DNA of 64,000 bases, from positions 815,099 to 879,098 of the forward strand of contig NZ_GG670120.1 of NCBI RefSeq assembly GCF_000159355.1, read 5' to 3'. Shown here piece by piece: positions 17,339-26,396 of the stretch. The notes under the pieces are model-generated. The model saw nothing but the letters and a program-made list of their open reading frames with translations, did not search any database and was not told the DNA's origin. Numbering within the stretch: the stretch's first letter is position 1; every line of letters starts with the position of its first letter. This DNA is from Lactobacillus johnsonii ATCC 33200 (lineage in GTDB: Bacteria; Bacillota; Bacilli; Lactobacillales; Lactobacillaceae). Made by a program: the position numbers and the translations under genes.

Positions 17339-18019
17339 TTATTTATTTTTATCTAATGCAGCTTGAGCTGCTTGCTGCTCAGCAGCTTTTTTATTACGTC
17401 CTTGTCCCTCTGAAACTTTTTCACCATTTACAAGTAGCTGAACTTTAAAAGATGGCTTTGATTCATCTTCAGATATTACTTGATATTCAATTTTAACTGG
17501 TCCATTTACCTGCAAACGTTCCTGAAGTTCAGTTTTATAATCACGTGACGCATTAAAATCTCCTTCAGCAATTAATGGATACACTGTTAAATGCAAGAAG
17601 TGCTGTACTGCCGGCATTCCTTGATCTAAGAAAAGTGCACCATTGAAAGCTTCAAACACATCTTCAAGAAGTGTCTTCCGCTTCCTAGCGCCAGCTTTTT
17701 CTTCTCCTTTACCCAAATCAATTTCTTCTGGGAATCCACATTCAATGGCAAATTCAGAAAATCCTTCTGTTCTAACAATGTTAGATCGCATTCTTGTCAA
17801 TTCCCCTTCATTTAATCTGGGAAAATGACGATACAGATAATCAGATACCGCTAATTCAAGAACAGCATCACCAAGAAACTCTAATTTTTCATAGTCCTTT
17901 CTTCCGGAATGCTCATTAGCATAAGAAGAATGTGTAAATGCATCTTCAAGCAATTTTTCGTTATTAAATTTTATTCCGTATTTTTTCTTTAAATTTTGTT
18001 TAAAAGCTACTGAAACCAT
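17339..18019 (-). CDS. rnc: Ribonuclease III
   Basis: A 226-aa double-strand-specific endoribonuclease for rRNA and mRNA processing. The catalytic domain has the signature KLEFLGDAVLELAVS (acidic metal-binding residues) and a second acidic site in LLEDVFEAFNGAL. A dsRNA-binding domain follows from about residue 155 (DYKTELQERLQ ... KKAAEQQAAQAAL). A TATAAT lies about 26 bases upstream of the start in the gap after oppA, indicating its own promoter; the -35 is weak. Confidence 0.97.
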   Translation of the reverse strand: MVSVAFKQNLKKKYGIKFNNEKLLEDAFTHSSYANEHSGRKDYEKLEFLGDAVLELAVSDYLYRHFPRLNEGELTRMRSNIVRTEGFSEFAIECGFPEEIDLGKGEEKAGARKRKTLLEDVFEAFNGALFLDQGMPAVQHFLHLTVYPLIAEGDFNASRDYKTELQERLQVNGPVKIEYQVISEDESKPSFKVQLLVNGEKVSEGQGRNKKAAEQQAAQAALDKNK

Positions 18020-18082
18020 AGTTGCTTCCTTTCTTTAACCCTTTAATTATACCTATTTTAACCTATTAAAAAAAGATAAAGA

Positions 18083-18113
18083 AAAAGTGTGACCTACTAT
18101 AAGTCGCACTTTT
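18083..18113 (-). terminator. Terminator of the second oppA
   Basis: Stem AAAAGTGTGAC / GTCGCACTTTT with one wobble pair and a 9-base loop, T-rich on the minus strand. Ends the opp locus before rnc. Confidence 0.78.
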
Positions 18114-18126
18114 AAATAATTTTTAT

Positions 18127-19887
18127 TTATTTTGCATAGCCAACGTAGTACCAGTTAGGGAATCCGCCACCCATACTCTTAGATGGCTCTAGTGAATATC
18201 CAGTCAACTTATTGTTAATTGCGTAAATATTGTAGCTATTAGCAACTGGCACAACATAAGCTTCCTTATCCATGTAAGCTTGCCATTGGTGGAATTTCTT
18301 AACTCTGTAGCTATTATTAAAGGCCTTTTGTGAATCAATATCGTTTAACAAGTCAGTGTTTTCTTTAGTGACAAATCTACTGTAGTTAAATGGTGCCTTT
18401 GCGCCGTATAAGTCTTGAGGTGATGGTTCAGAAGAGAGTGACCATGCACCAATGAACATATCTACATCTTTAGAATCATTTTGAACCTTGTCGTAGAATG
18501 AATTCATTTCCATTAAACGGCCACCAGTTAACTTAACGTTCAAGCCCATTTTCTTCCATTGTTGAATATAATTTTGAATGATTGGCTCTTGAACTTTACT
18601 ACCGCTCATGGCAGCTAAGTGAATAGTTAAAGGCTTACCATTTGGTTGAACACGGTAATTTCCCTTCTTCTTATACCCTGCTTTATCTAATAGTTCATTA
18701 CCCTTTTTAATGTTATAAGTGTAACCCTTAACATTCTTATCGAAGTAATCACCGAATTGCTTTGGAATTAAAGTTGGAATTCTAAATGAAAGACCTGAAG
18801 AGTATCTCTTATAAACTTGGTCAACATTCATACCGTAGGCAATAGCTTGACGAAGAGAACGATTATTCATCTTTGCGTCCTTATTCATCACATTTTCGCC
18901 TTTGGCTGCATCCCATTTACCCACTTTAAAGCCTAAATAACTATATGAAAGTGGAATATTAGCAATAAAGTTTACTCCTTTAGCACCCTTAATATTTGGC
19001 CATTGAGAATTACTTACTTGCGTTACATCAAATTTATTACTCTTAATTGATTGAGCAACTGAAGCCGGAGTAATTACTGAAGCAGTTATCTTCTTTAAGT
19101 GTGGTTTACCCTTATAGTAATGTTCATTTGGAACCCATGAAACTGATTGTCCACGAACCACTTTACTTACTTTATATGGACCATAGAACAATGGATTCTT
19201 ACGGATCTTATTGCTTGAAATAAGTTTATCAAATGGAACATCTTTTAAGTAATGATATGGAGCTGCTGCTTCCCAAATATATCCATTACCACTTTGCGTC
19301 ATACCCGGCTTCATTTCTTTAAAGTGGAGCACTACTGTACGACCATTTTTGCCATCTGGCATTTCAATACCTGAAATAGTGTTAGACTTCCCATCATGGT
19401 ATTCTTCTAATCCTTCAAGATTAGCTAAACTTGAAGTGTAACGCTGAGAATGTGTTGCCTTATTTGCAATAATTTCATAGGCGTATTCATAATCTTTTGC
19501 AACTAAAGGTTGTCCATCAGACCACTTAACTTTAGGATTAATGGTAATGGTTGCAGTTTTAGCATCTTTATTAATTTTAATATCTGCTGCTCCACCCTTA
19601 ACGTATTTATAGGTATTATTTGTAGCAAATAATGATTCATCACCATATTGCATTACTTCTGAGTCTGTATTGTTAGTAGACAATTCATCATTAAAAATAC
19701 CAGTAAACGGTGTATCAGTAACTACAGCAACGCTGACATTTCCACCATCCTTAATTGTCTTCTTAGGAGTTGACTCCTTGAAATTAGGATGACTAGTATT
19801 ATTGCTATTACTATTACCACAGGCTGCTAAAGTTAGAGCTACACCTGAAAGCAAAGTTAATGTACCAATTAATTTGCCTTTCTTCAT
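18127..19887 (-). CDS. oppA: Oligopeptide-binding lipoprotein OppA (paralogue 2)
   Basis: A 586-aa extracellular lipoprotein that captures peptides for the Opp importer. A lipoprotein signal peptide MKKGKLIGTL... ends in lipobox LAAC, with Cys23 the lipidated residue. A Ser/Asn linker and an SBP_bac_5 domain follow (WSDGQPLVAKDYEYAYE, RQAIAYGMNVDQVYKRY). Many residues are identical with the neighbouring oppA. The start was set at the ATG preceding KKGKL because GGAGG stands eight bases before it; earlier in-frame codons would hide the signal peptide. A terminator separates it from the first oppA, so its dose may be lower. The peptide preference may differ because the domain core has diverged. 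Confidence 0.95.
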   Translation of the reverse strand: MKKGKLIGTLTLLSGVALTLAACGNSNSNNTSHPNFKESTPKKTIKDGGNVSVAVVTDTPFTGIFNDELSTNNTDSEVMQYGDESLFATNNTYKYVKGGAADIKINKDAKTATITINPKVKWSDGQPLVAKDYEYAYEIIANKATHSQRYTSSLANLEGLEEYHDGKSNTISGIEMPDGKNGRTVVLHFKEMKPGMTQSGNGYIWEAAAPYHYLKDVPFDKLISSNKIRKNPLFYGPYKVSKVVRGQSVSWVPNEHYYKGKPHLKKITASVITPASVAQSIKSNKFDVTQVSNSQWPNIKGAKGVNFIANIPLSYSYLGFKVGKWDAAKGENVMNKDAKMNNRSLRQAIAYGMNVDQVYKRYSSGLSFRIPTLIPKQFGDYFDKNVKGYTYNIKKGNELLDKAGYKKKGNYRVQPNGKPLTIHLAAMSGSKVQEPIIQNYIQQWKKMGLNVKLTGGRLMEMNSFYDKVQNDSKDVDMFIGAWSLSSEPSPQDLYGAKAPFNYSRFVTKENTDLLNDIDSQKAFNNSYRVKKFHQWQAYMDKEAYVVPVANSYNIYAINNKLTGYSLEPSKSMGGGFPNWYYVGYAK

Positions 19888-19897
19888 TAATTTTTCC

Positions 19898-19921
19898 TCC
19901 AATAACATTGGACAAGTTGAT
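19898..19921 (-). promoter_or_regulatory. Leader hairpin and conserved box upstream of second oppA
   Basis: In the leader, ATCAACTTGTCC (19910-19921) is identical to a box before the first oppA at almost the same distance from the start. It runs into a perfect hairpin TCCAAT-GTT-ATTGGA (19898-19912) whose right arm includes the GGA of the ribosome binding site GGAGG. The pairing could limit ribosome access. Confidence 0.5.
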
Positions 19922-19967
19922 ATATTTAATTTTAGCACTGAAAACGATTAAAACAACTTAAATAAAA

Positions 19968-19993
19968 AAAGACCGTCACTTAAGACGATCTTT
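19968..19993 (-). terminator. Terminator between the two oppA genes
   Basis: 10-bp stem AAAGACCGTC / GACGATCTTT with one mismatched or wobble pair and a T-run on the minus strand, 21 bases after the first oppA. Confidence 0.7.
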
Positions 19994-20013
19994 ATGAAGA
20001 AATTTATCTAATA

Positions 20014-21768
20014 TTATTTTGCAATTCCTACATTGTACCATAAGCTGTTTGCTGCTGATGGTTTAGATGAGTAACCTGTAATCTTGCTGTTAACTGCATC
20101 AATACTATAACTGTTAGATACTGGAACAACGTAGGCTTCATCATCCATATATTTTTGCCATTCATGGAATTTCTTAACACGGTAATTAGTATTAAATGCC
20201 TTTTGTGAATCCATTTCTTGAAGTAACTTAGTGTTCTTAGCAGTTACAAAACGACTAAAGTTGTATGGTGCTTTTGCATTGTATAAGTCATTTGGTGATG
20301 GTTCTGAAGATAATGACCATGCACCCATGAACATATCTACGTCTTTAGAATCATTTTGGACCTTGTCATAGAAGGAGTTCATTTCCATCAAACGACCACC
20401 AGTTAACTTAACATTCAAGCCTAATTTCTTCCATTGTTGGATATAGTTTTGAATAATTGGTTCTTGAGTAGAGTCACCACTCATAGCTGCAAAATGGATA
20501 GTTAAAGGCTTACCGTTTGGTTGAACACGGTACTTACCCTTCTTCTTATATCCAGCTTTATCAAGAATTTCATTTCCCTTCTTGATATTGTAATCGTAGC
20601 CCTTAACATTTTTATCAAAGTACTTACCAAATTGTGCTGGAATTAAAGTTGGAATATGGAAAGTCAAACCGTTGGTATAACGTTTGTTTACAGCGGAGAT
20701 ATTCATACCATAAGCAATAGCTTGACGTAATGCTTTATTATTCATTTTTGCATTCTTATCCATTACGTTTTCGACTTTAGCTGCATCCCACTTACCTACC
20801 TTAAAACCTAGGTAACGATAAGACAAAGGAATCTTAGCGATCCAGTTAACATTATCAGTATTGGCAACGTTCTTCCATTGAGTATTAATTACACCGGCAA
20901 TATCATACTTATGACTCTTAATAGCTTGAGAAGCTGAGTTAGGGTTCAAAACTTGAATTGTTACTTTATCTAATTTTGGTGTACCTCTCCAGTAGTACTT
21001 GTTAGGAACAAATGTTACTGCTTGACCACGTACAACCTTACTCATCTTATATGGACCAAAGAATAGTGGCTTCTTTCTTACTTGATCAGATGATTGTAGT
21101 TTATCAAATGGAACATCCTTCAAGTAGTGATATGGAGCTGCAGTTTCCCAGAAGTAGCCGTTACCACTGAACTTCATACCTGGTTTCATTTCTTTGAAGT
21201 GAATAACAACGGTTCTTCCATTTTCACCATCCGGCATTTCAATACCAGAAATAGTGTTAGATTTACCATCGTGGTATTCACTCATACCAACAATATTTTG
21301 AAGTGAGTCAGTATAACGTGATGACTTAGTTGCCTTGTTAGCAATAATTTCGTAAGAATATTCAACATCCTTAGCAGTTACTTGCTTACCATCTGACCAC
21401 TTAACACCATTTTTAATTTTAATAGTAGCAGTTTTGTTATCATTATCTAATTTTAATGTAGCTGGTCCTTTGTCATTAATTTGATAAGTATCATCAGTAT
21501 CAAATAACGCTTCATTAGCAGGTGCCATAGCATCAGAGTCATCCTGAGTATCAGAAAGTTCATTTAAAAAGATACCAGTAAATGGTGTATCAGATTCAAG
21601 TGCAACACTTACTGTACCACCCTTTTTAACAGCTTTCTTTGGAGTAGCTGACTTAAAGTTCTTAGTTGGGTTATCTACTTTTGAATTTGAATTGTTACCA
21701 CATGCTGCTAATGTTAAAGCAACACTAGAAAGTAAAGTTAAACTTCCAAATAGTTTGGCTTTCTTCAT
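20014..21768 (-). CDS. oppA: Oligopeptide-binding lipoprotein OppA (paralogue 1)
   Basis: A 584-aa peptide-binding lipoprotein. Signal peptide MKKAKLFGSLTLL... ends in LAAC with Cys23 for lipidation. The SBP_bac_5 domain has WSDGKQVTAKDVEYSYEIIA and a C-terminal half almost identical with the downstream paralogue (NYIQQWKK.GLNVKLTGG). Start supported by GGAGG nine bases upstream; longer in-frame readings ignored for that reason. It follows oppC after a terminator and a long AT-rich gap, so it probably has its own promoter and is made in excess of the permease, as usual for binding proteins. Confidence 0.95.
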   Translation of the reverse strand: MKKAKLFGSLTLLSSVALTLAACGNNSNSKVDNPTKNFKSATPKKAVKKGGTVSVALESDTPFTGIFLNELSDTQDDSDAMAPANEALFDTDDTYQINDKGPATLKLDNDNKTATIKIKNGVKWSDGKQVTAKDVEYSYEIIANKATKSSRYTDSLQNIVGMSEYHDGKSNTISGIEMPDGENGRTVVIHFKEMKPGMKFSGNGYFWETAAPYHYLKDVPFDKLQSSDQVRKKPLFFGPYKMSKVVRGQAVTFVPNKYYWRGTPKLDKVTIQVLNPNSASQAIKSHKYDIAGVINTQWKNVANTDNVNWIAKIPLSYRYLGFKVGKWDAAKVENVMDKNAKMNNKALRQAIAYGMNISAVNKRYTNGLTFHIPTLIPAQFGKYFDKNVKGYDYNIKKGNEILDKAGYKKKGKYRVQPNGKPLTIHFAAMSGDSTQEPIIQNYIQQWKKLGLNVKLTGGRLMEMNSFYDKVQNDSKDVDMFMGAWSLSSEPSPNDLYNAKAPYNFSRFVTAKNTKLLQEMDSQKAFNTNYRVKKFHEWQKYMDDEAYVVPVSNSYSIDAVNSKITGYSSKPSAANSLWYNVGIAK

Positions 21769-22010
21769 AGTTATATTCCTCCATCTATTTGGGACAAGTT
21801 GATGATTTAATATTATCATCATCGAACTCATAATACAACGTTTTTACTCAATTATTTTTAATATTTTTTAATTTATATTTGAGTATTTTGCTACAAGTCC
21901 TTGATAAATCAATGTTTATTCACTATTATTTTTACCATAAAAAACTTATTTTATACCCATTTATAATATAAATATCTCCTACATTCTATCGCTTTTATAT
22001 AAAGACATAC
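21769..22010. other. AT-rich oppC-oppA intergenic region
   Basis: About 240 bases without a gene. It holds the oppA ribosome binding site, the conserved leader box ATCAACTTGTCC (21792-21803) and a possible -10 TATTAT without a clear -35. No other conserved element recognised. Confidence 0.5.
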
Positions 22011-22042
22011 AAAAAAGCAACTCAATTATGAGTTGCTTTTTA
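22011..22042 (-). terminator. oppC terminator
   Basis: Perfect 11-bp stem AAAAGCAACTC / GAGTTGCTTTT with a 6-base loop, T-run on the minus strand. It separates oppDFBC from the oppA genes. Confidence 0.87.
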
Positions 22043-22060
22043 ATGTTTAAATAATAAAAT

Positions 22061-22975
22061 TTAATTTTCACGTTGACGAGCATCCCCAGCTCTTTGAAGA
22101 GCACGACCAACGTAGTTAATACTTAAGGAAATGACCAATAACAAGATAGTTGCTGGCATCCATAGCCATGGACGGGTAGTAACATTAACTGGATCATTAG
22201 CAAATCCAATTAAAGTACCTAGGGATGGTGTAGTAGTTGGTAATCCATATCCCAAGAAGGATAAAGTAGTTTCAATACCAATATTTCCGGCAATCATTAA
22301 TACGACGTCAATTACCAAAGCTGAAGTAATGTTAGGCAAAACTTCACGGAAAATAATGGTTAAATTAGAAGAACCAGACGTCTTGGAAGCCAAAACATAT
22401 TCACGTTCTCTCTGTGACAAAACAAACGCCCGGAAATATCTTGCCGTTGTTGTCCACCCAAACATAGAAATCAATAATACTAAAGTCCAAGCATTGTAGT
22501 TAGGAATAACAGTGGTTAAAACAATAATGATTGGGAATTGAGGTAAAATTTGGATGAAATCAACTATACGCATGATAACTGCGTCAGTTACCCCACCAAA
22601 GTAACCTGAGAACAAACCAACTAAAAGTCCGACACCTTCACAAAGAACAGTAACAGATAGACCAATCAAAATAGAGTTACGTCCACCCATCATTAGTAAT
22701 TTCAAGATATCACGGCCACCATCGTCTGTACCAAAGACATGACCGGATTCACCCCAAGCATAATATGCTTCGGCAATATTAATCTCTGTTACTTGACTCT
22801 TATTTAAGAATAAAGAACCAACAAAAGTGAATAATAAGATAGCTACAATAATACAGAATGAAACAAATGCTACCTTATCACGCCAAACCTCACGTACAAT
22901 GATCTTAAATCCAGATGGTGGTAGAGAGGTTTTAGCATTTTGATCTTTTTTCGATGTATTTTTATCTTTAGCCAT
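22061..22975 (-). CDS. oppC: Oligopeptide ABC transporter permease OppC
   Basis: A 304-aa inner-membrane permease with an N-terminal cytoplasmic segment, a first helix near residues 33-55 and the BPD transport domain with the loop that contacts the ATPases (LASKTSGSSNLTIIFREVLPN). GTDDGGRDILKLLMMGGRNS is typical of OppC/DppC. It pairs with OppB to form the pore. Encoded 16 bases after oppB. Confidence 0.95.
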   Translation of the reverse strand: MAKDKNTSKKDQNAKTSLPPSGFKIIVREVWRDKVAFVSFCIIVAILLFTFVGSLFLNKSQVTEINIAEAYYAWGESGHVFGTDDGGRDILKLLMMGGRNSILIGLSVTVLCEGVGLLVGLFSGYFGGVTDAVIMRIVDFIQILPQFPIIIVLTTVIPNYNAWTLVLLISMFGWTTTARYFRAFVLSQREREYVLASKTSGSSNLTIIFREVLPNITSALVIDVVLMIAGNIGIETTLSFLGYGLPTTTPSLGTLIGFANDPVNVTTRPWLWMPATILLLVISLSINYVGRALQRAGDARQREN

Positions 22976-22991
22976 AATTTACTACTCCTCC

Positions 22992-23954
22992 CTACTTAAT
23001 CCGAATTCTTGGGTCAATAATACTCATGATAATATCAGATAACAAGTTACCAACTAAAGTTAACACACCAAATAATAAAATCAATGCAGTTAAAGTTGTG
23101 TAGTCACGTTGTCCAATAGAATCAAGGAACAATTTACCCATACCAGGATAACTAAACACTGATTCAATAACCATTGAACCGGAAAGTAAACCAGTGATAG
23201 TGTTACCAAAGAATGCAGCAATTGGTAAAAGTGAGTTTCTTAAAATATGTTTATTGAAAACAACATTTTCAGGTACACCCTTACTACGTGCAGTTCTTAC
23301 ATAATCTTCAACCTTGTTATCAACAATACCGGTTCTTAAGTATTGAACAATAGTTGTAGTAGAGATTAAAGCACAAAGAATTGAAGGCAAAATCAAGTGA
23401 TAAATTCTACTCCAAAAATAAGCCAAAGTTCCTGGGTTTACATCTGCACTAACGGAACCTGAGATTGGGAACCAACCTAAAGTAAATCCGAATAGCCAAA
23501 TACCTAAAATGTAGAAAACAAATGGAGGTACTGCGAATGTAATATAGTTAAAAATTTGTACTCCATGATCTTGCCATTCATCTTGGTGACGACCTGCAGT
23601 AACACCTAATGGAATAGCGATTACATAAGTTAAGACAACAGTCATTAAAGACAACCAGAAAGTGTTAACTGCACGATCCCAAATCAAAGAAGTAACTGGA
23701 ACCTTTTGAATATATGATTGTCCTAAATCACCGTGGAACATATTTCCAAGCCAGCGAGTATATTGCACCCAAATTGGATCGTTCAATCCATATTCTTGTC
23801 TTAATCTTGCAATTTCCTTAGGGTCTGAATTCGGATTAATCATTCCAGTAAATGGGTCACCAGGCATCATTTTAGCCAAAACAAAGACTAGTAAACTCAA
23901 GATAAGTAACTGGGGGATCATAATCAGGATTCGACGTAAAACCGTTTTCCACAT
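22992..23954 (-). CDS. oppB: Oligopeptide ABC transporter permease OppB
   Basis: A 320-aa permease with six predicted helices. N-terminus RRILIMIPQLLILSLLVFVL then AKMMPGDPF, diagnostic of OppB/DppB. EAA-type loop YVRTARSKGVPENVVFNKHI contacts the ATPase subunits. Forms the channel with OppC. Starts two bases after the oppF stop, indicating coupled translation. Confidence 0.95.
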   Translation of the reverse strand: MWKTVLRRILIMIPQLLILSLLVFVLAKMMPGDPFTGMINPNSDPKEIARLRQEYGLNDPIWVQYTRWLGNMFHGDLGQSYIQKVPVTSLIWDRAVNTFWLSLMTVVLTYVIAIPLGVTAGRHQDEWQDHGVQIFNYITFAVPPFVFYILGIWLFGFTLGWFPISGSVSADVNPGTLAYFWSRIYHLILPSILCALISTTTIVQYLRTGIVDNKVEDYVRTARSKGVPENVVFNKHILRNSLLPIAAFFGNTITGLLSGSMVIESVFSYPGMGKLFLDSIGQRDYTTLTALILLFGVLTLVGNLLSDIIMSIIDPRIRIK

Positions 23955-23956
23955 AC

Positions 23957-24925
23957 CTATTCTCCCTCCTTCAATTCTTGCTCAATCATACCTTTAGGTA
24001 AAGCGACAAAATGACGATCAGCAACTTTTTGTAGTGGTAATACTCGACCATCTTTTTCATACCATTTATCTTGATCTTGCAAGAATTCTTGTTCTACACG
24101 TTGACGATCTTCCTTATGTTTTTCTCTATTTTCAACATCAACAACAGGAATTGCAGAAAGTAGACGCTTTGTATAAATATGCATTGGATTCTTATAAATC
24201 TGATCACGTTTGCCAATTTCTACAAAACGTCCCCGGTGCATAATAGCAATATCTTCTGACATATGCTTTACAACACCCAAGTCGTGTGAAATGAAGAGGT
24301 AGGCAATATTGTATTCTTGTTGAATATGTTTCATAAAGTTCAAAACTTGTGCTTGAACAGACAAATCCAAAGCTGAGGTTGGCTCATCTGCTACGATCAA
24401 CTTCGGTCTAGTAGCTACTGCACGTGCTACCCCAATTCTTTGACGTTGACCACCAGAGAATTCGTGTGGATATTTGTAGATAGCATCACTAGGCATACCA
24501 ACAATATCTAAGAGTTCTTGAACTCGTTTTCTTTCTTCATCGGTTGTTAAGTTTTCAAAGTTTCTAATAGGTTCAGCAATAATATCTTCAATTCGTTTTC
24601 TAGGATTTAAACTCGACATTGAATCCTGAAAAATCATTTGAACATCTTTATTGTAGTTAAGCTTTTTACGATTTGATGCTTTAGTAACATCAACGCCTTT
24701 ATACAAAATTTGTCCGCTAGTTACTTTTTCTACACCAACAATTGCTTTACCAGTAGTTGATTTACCGGAACCCGATTCTCCAATTAGACCGTAAGTTTCT
24801 CCTTCTTTAATTGAAAGATTAATCCCATCAACGGCTTTGACATATCCAGTAACTCTATTCCAAAATCCAGAACGAATTGGATAGTGAACTTTTAAATTTT
24901 TTATTTGGATTATTTCATCGGCCAT
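23957..24925 (-). CDS. oppF: Oligopeptide ABC transporter ATPase OppF
   Basis: A 322-aa cytoplasmic ATPase. Walker A GESGSGKSTTGKAI, signature FSGGQRQRIGVARA, Walker B KLIVADEPTSALD, H-loop ISHDLGVV. The C-terminal oligopeptide/dipeptide extension (MHIYTKRLLSAIPV) marks the Opp/Dpp ATPase class. Lies six bases after oppD. Drives peptide uptake with OppD. Confidence 0.95.
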   Translation of the reverse strand: MADEIIQIKNLKVHYPIRSGFWNRVTGYVKAVDGINLSIKEGETYGLIGESGSGKSTTGKAIVGVEKVTSGQILYKGVDVTKASNRKKLNYNKDVQMIFQDSMSSLNPRKRIEDIIAEPIRNFENLTTDEERKRVQELLDIVGMPSDAIYKYPHEFSGGQRQRIGVARAVATRPKLIVADEPTSALDLSVQAQVLNFMKHIQQEYNIAYLFISHDLGVVKHMSEDIAIMHRGRFVEIGKRDQIYKNPMHIYTKRLLSAIPVVDVENREKHKEDRQRVEQEFLQDQDKWYEKDGRVLPLQKVADRHFVALPKGMIEQELKEGE

Positions 24926-24931
24926 AATTTC

Positions 24932-25942
24932 CTATCCTTTCTTCTCTTCATCTTGGAAATGGAAGCTTTGCCAGCAAGTACATCTTACAAAATGTCCTGG
25001 TTCAACTTCATGAACCTTAGGGTTTTCTTCATGAGCACTAGCTGGAATCCAAGGAATTCTAGCTGCAAATCTATCCCCAGTTCTTGGCATGTTAATCAAT
25101 GAAGGAACTGTTCCATGAATCACATGTAGGTCTTCACTTTCATCATCTGTTTGTGGCATAGAGTGTAAAAGTGAGCGTGTATATGGATGAAGAGGATTTT
25201 CAAAAATTGTTTTAACATCTGCTTTTTCAACAATTTGCCCTGCATACATAACTGCTACTTGATCAGCAGTTTCAGCAACAACACCTAAGTCGTGTGTAAT
25301 TAAAACAATTCCTGAATGAGATTCTTTTTGAATTTCTTTAAGTAGATCTAAGATTTGTGCCTGAATAGTAACATCCAAAGCAGTAGTTGGTTCATCAGCA
25401 ATAATAATTTCTGGCTTACATGCAATTGCGATTGCAATTACGACACGTTGACGTAAACCACCAGATAATTCATGTGGGTACATCTCGTACATTTCTTCTG
25501 GACGAGGCATTCCAACTTGATTAAAGAGTTCAATTACGCGTGCATGACGAGCTTTTTCATCCATATCAGTATGATAGTAAAGTGTCTCAGCAACTTGATC
25601 TCCAACCTTCATTAATGGATTAAGAGATGCTAATGGATCCTGGAAAATCATCCCAATATTATTACCACGAATTTTATTAAACAATGATTCATTTAAGTTA
25701 ACTAGGTTTAATTCATTGTATAAAATATCGCCAGTTACTTTCGTATTTTTGTGGTCGTACAAACCAATAATGCTTGAAGCAATTGTACTTTTACCACAAC
25801 CAGATTCTCCAACAACTGCCAAAATCTCATTTCGTTTCAAGGTTAAGTTAATGTCATCAGCGGCATCATAAAACTTACCGTGTAAACGATATGCGGTATG
25901 CAAGTGTTCGATATCTAATAAAAGATCACTTTGCTTTTCCAA
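24932..25942 (-). CDS. oppD: Oligopeptide ABC transporter ATPase OppD
   Basis: A 336-aa ATPase, first gene of the opp operon. Walker A GESGCGKSTIASSI, signature LSGGLRQRVVIA, Walker B IIIADEPTTALD, H-loop ITHDLGVV. The C-terminal domain carries PHELSGG-distal LHPYTRSLLHSMPQ and Cys-containing FVRCTCWQ, which can hold an Fe-S cluster in OppD/F relatives; only two close Cys are seen here. TTG at 25942 was chosen as start because AGAGGAG lies eight bases upstream. An in-frame TTG at 25960 is open but has no binding site. Confidence 0.92.
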   Translation of the reverse strand: MEKQSDLLLDIEHLHTAYRLHGKFYDAADDINLTLKRNEILAVVGESGCGKSTIASSIIGLYDHKNTKVTGDILYNELNLVNLNESLFNKIRGNNIGMIFQDPLASLNPLMKVGDQVAETLYYHTDMDEKARHARVIELFNQVGMPRPEEMYEMYPHELSGGLRQRVVIAIAIACKPEIIIADEPTTALDVTIQAQILDLLKEIQKESHSGIVLITHDLGVVAETADQVAVMYAGQIVEKADVKTIFENPLHPYTRSLLHSMPQTDDESEDLHVIHGTVPSLINMPRTGDRFAARIPWIPASAHEENPKVHEVEPGHFVRCTCWQSFHFQDEEKKG

Positions 25943-26009
25943 AGGCCATTCTCCTCTCAAACCTTACGACATTATTAAAAGTCAATTAGATTTTCAATTT
26001 AATGTCATT

Positions 26010-26038
26010 ATTATAAACAAAAGATACTGCTATTTCAA
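26010..26038 (-). promoter_or_regulatory. opp operon promoter
   Basis: TTGAAA-N17-TATAAT on the minus strand, near-consensus. It partly overlaps the hairpin that ends acpP. A second weaker pair, TTGAAA-N17-TAATGT, lies closer to oppD. Confidence 0.72.
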
Positions 26039-26079
26039 CAACTTTTATAAAAGTAAATGAAAAATGACAGTATCTTCTG
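26017..26079 (-). terminator. Probable acpP terminator
   Basis: Arms AAAGATACTG / CAGTATCTT enclose a loop of about 38 bases that itself contains the palindrome ACTTTTATAAAAGT (26041-26054). T-rich on the exit side. Long loop makes it less certain. Confidence 0.5.
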
Positions 26080-26099
26080 AAATTTCAATGATTAAAATT

Positions 26100-26342
26100 T
26101 TAATTTTGGTGACTCTTAATATATTCTACTGCTTCACCAACAGTTTGTAATTTTTCTGCATCATCATCTGGAATCTCGGCTCCAAATGTATCTTCTAGAT
26201 CCATTACTAACTCAACGAAATCAATTGAATCTGCATCTAAATCATTCTGAAAATTTAAATCTTTAGTGATCTTATCACGATCAATACTAAAGCGTTCTGA
26301 AATCATATCAGCAATTTTATTAAAAATTTCCTCTTCGGTCAT
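26100..26342 (-). CDS. acpP: Acyl carrier protein
   Basis: An 80-aa acidic four-helix protein that carries acyl chains on phosphopantetheine. Attachment Ser is in LDADSIDFVELVMDLED; the usual DSL motif reads DSI. Downstream of plsX, so it fits the acyl-ACP to acyl-phosphate step of phospholipid synthesis. Fatty-acid elongation genes are not in this window. Ribosome binding site GGAGG. Confidence 0.93.
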   Translation of the reverse strand: MTEEEIFNKIADMISERFSIDRDKITKDLNFQNDLDADSIDFVELVMDLEDTFGAEIPDDDAEKLQTVGEAVEYIKSHQN

Positions 26343-26396
26343 TTTTTAACCTCCAAAAAAGTTTAGTTTAATTCTAAGGCATTTTTATATTAAAGT

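Noticed and set aside
26041-26054. ACTTTTATAAAAGT palindrome as an operator of the opp operon
   Set aside because: It lies in the loop of a probable terminator upstream of the opp promoter; no second copy near other genes was noticed, so no regulator can be inferred.
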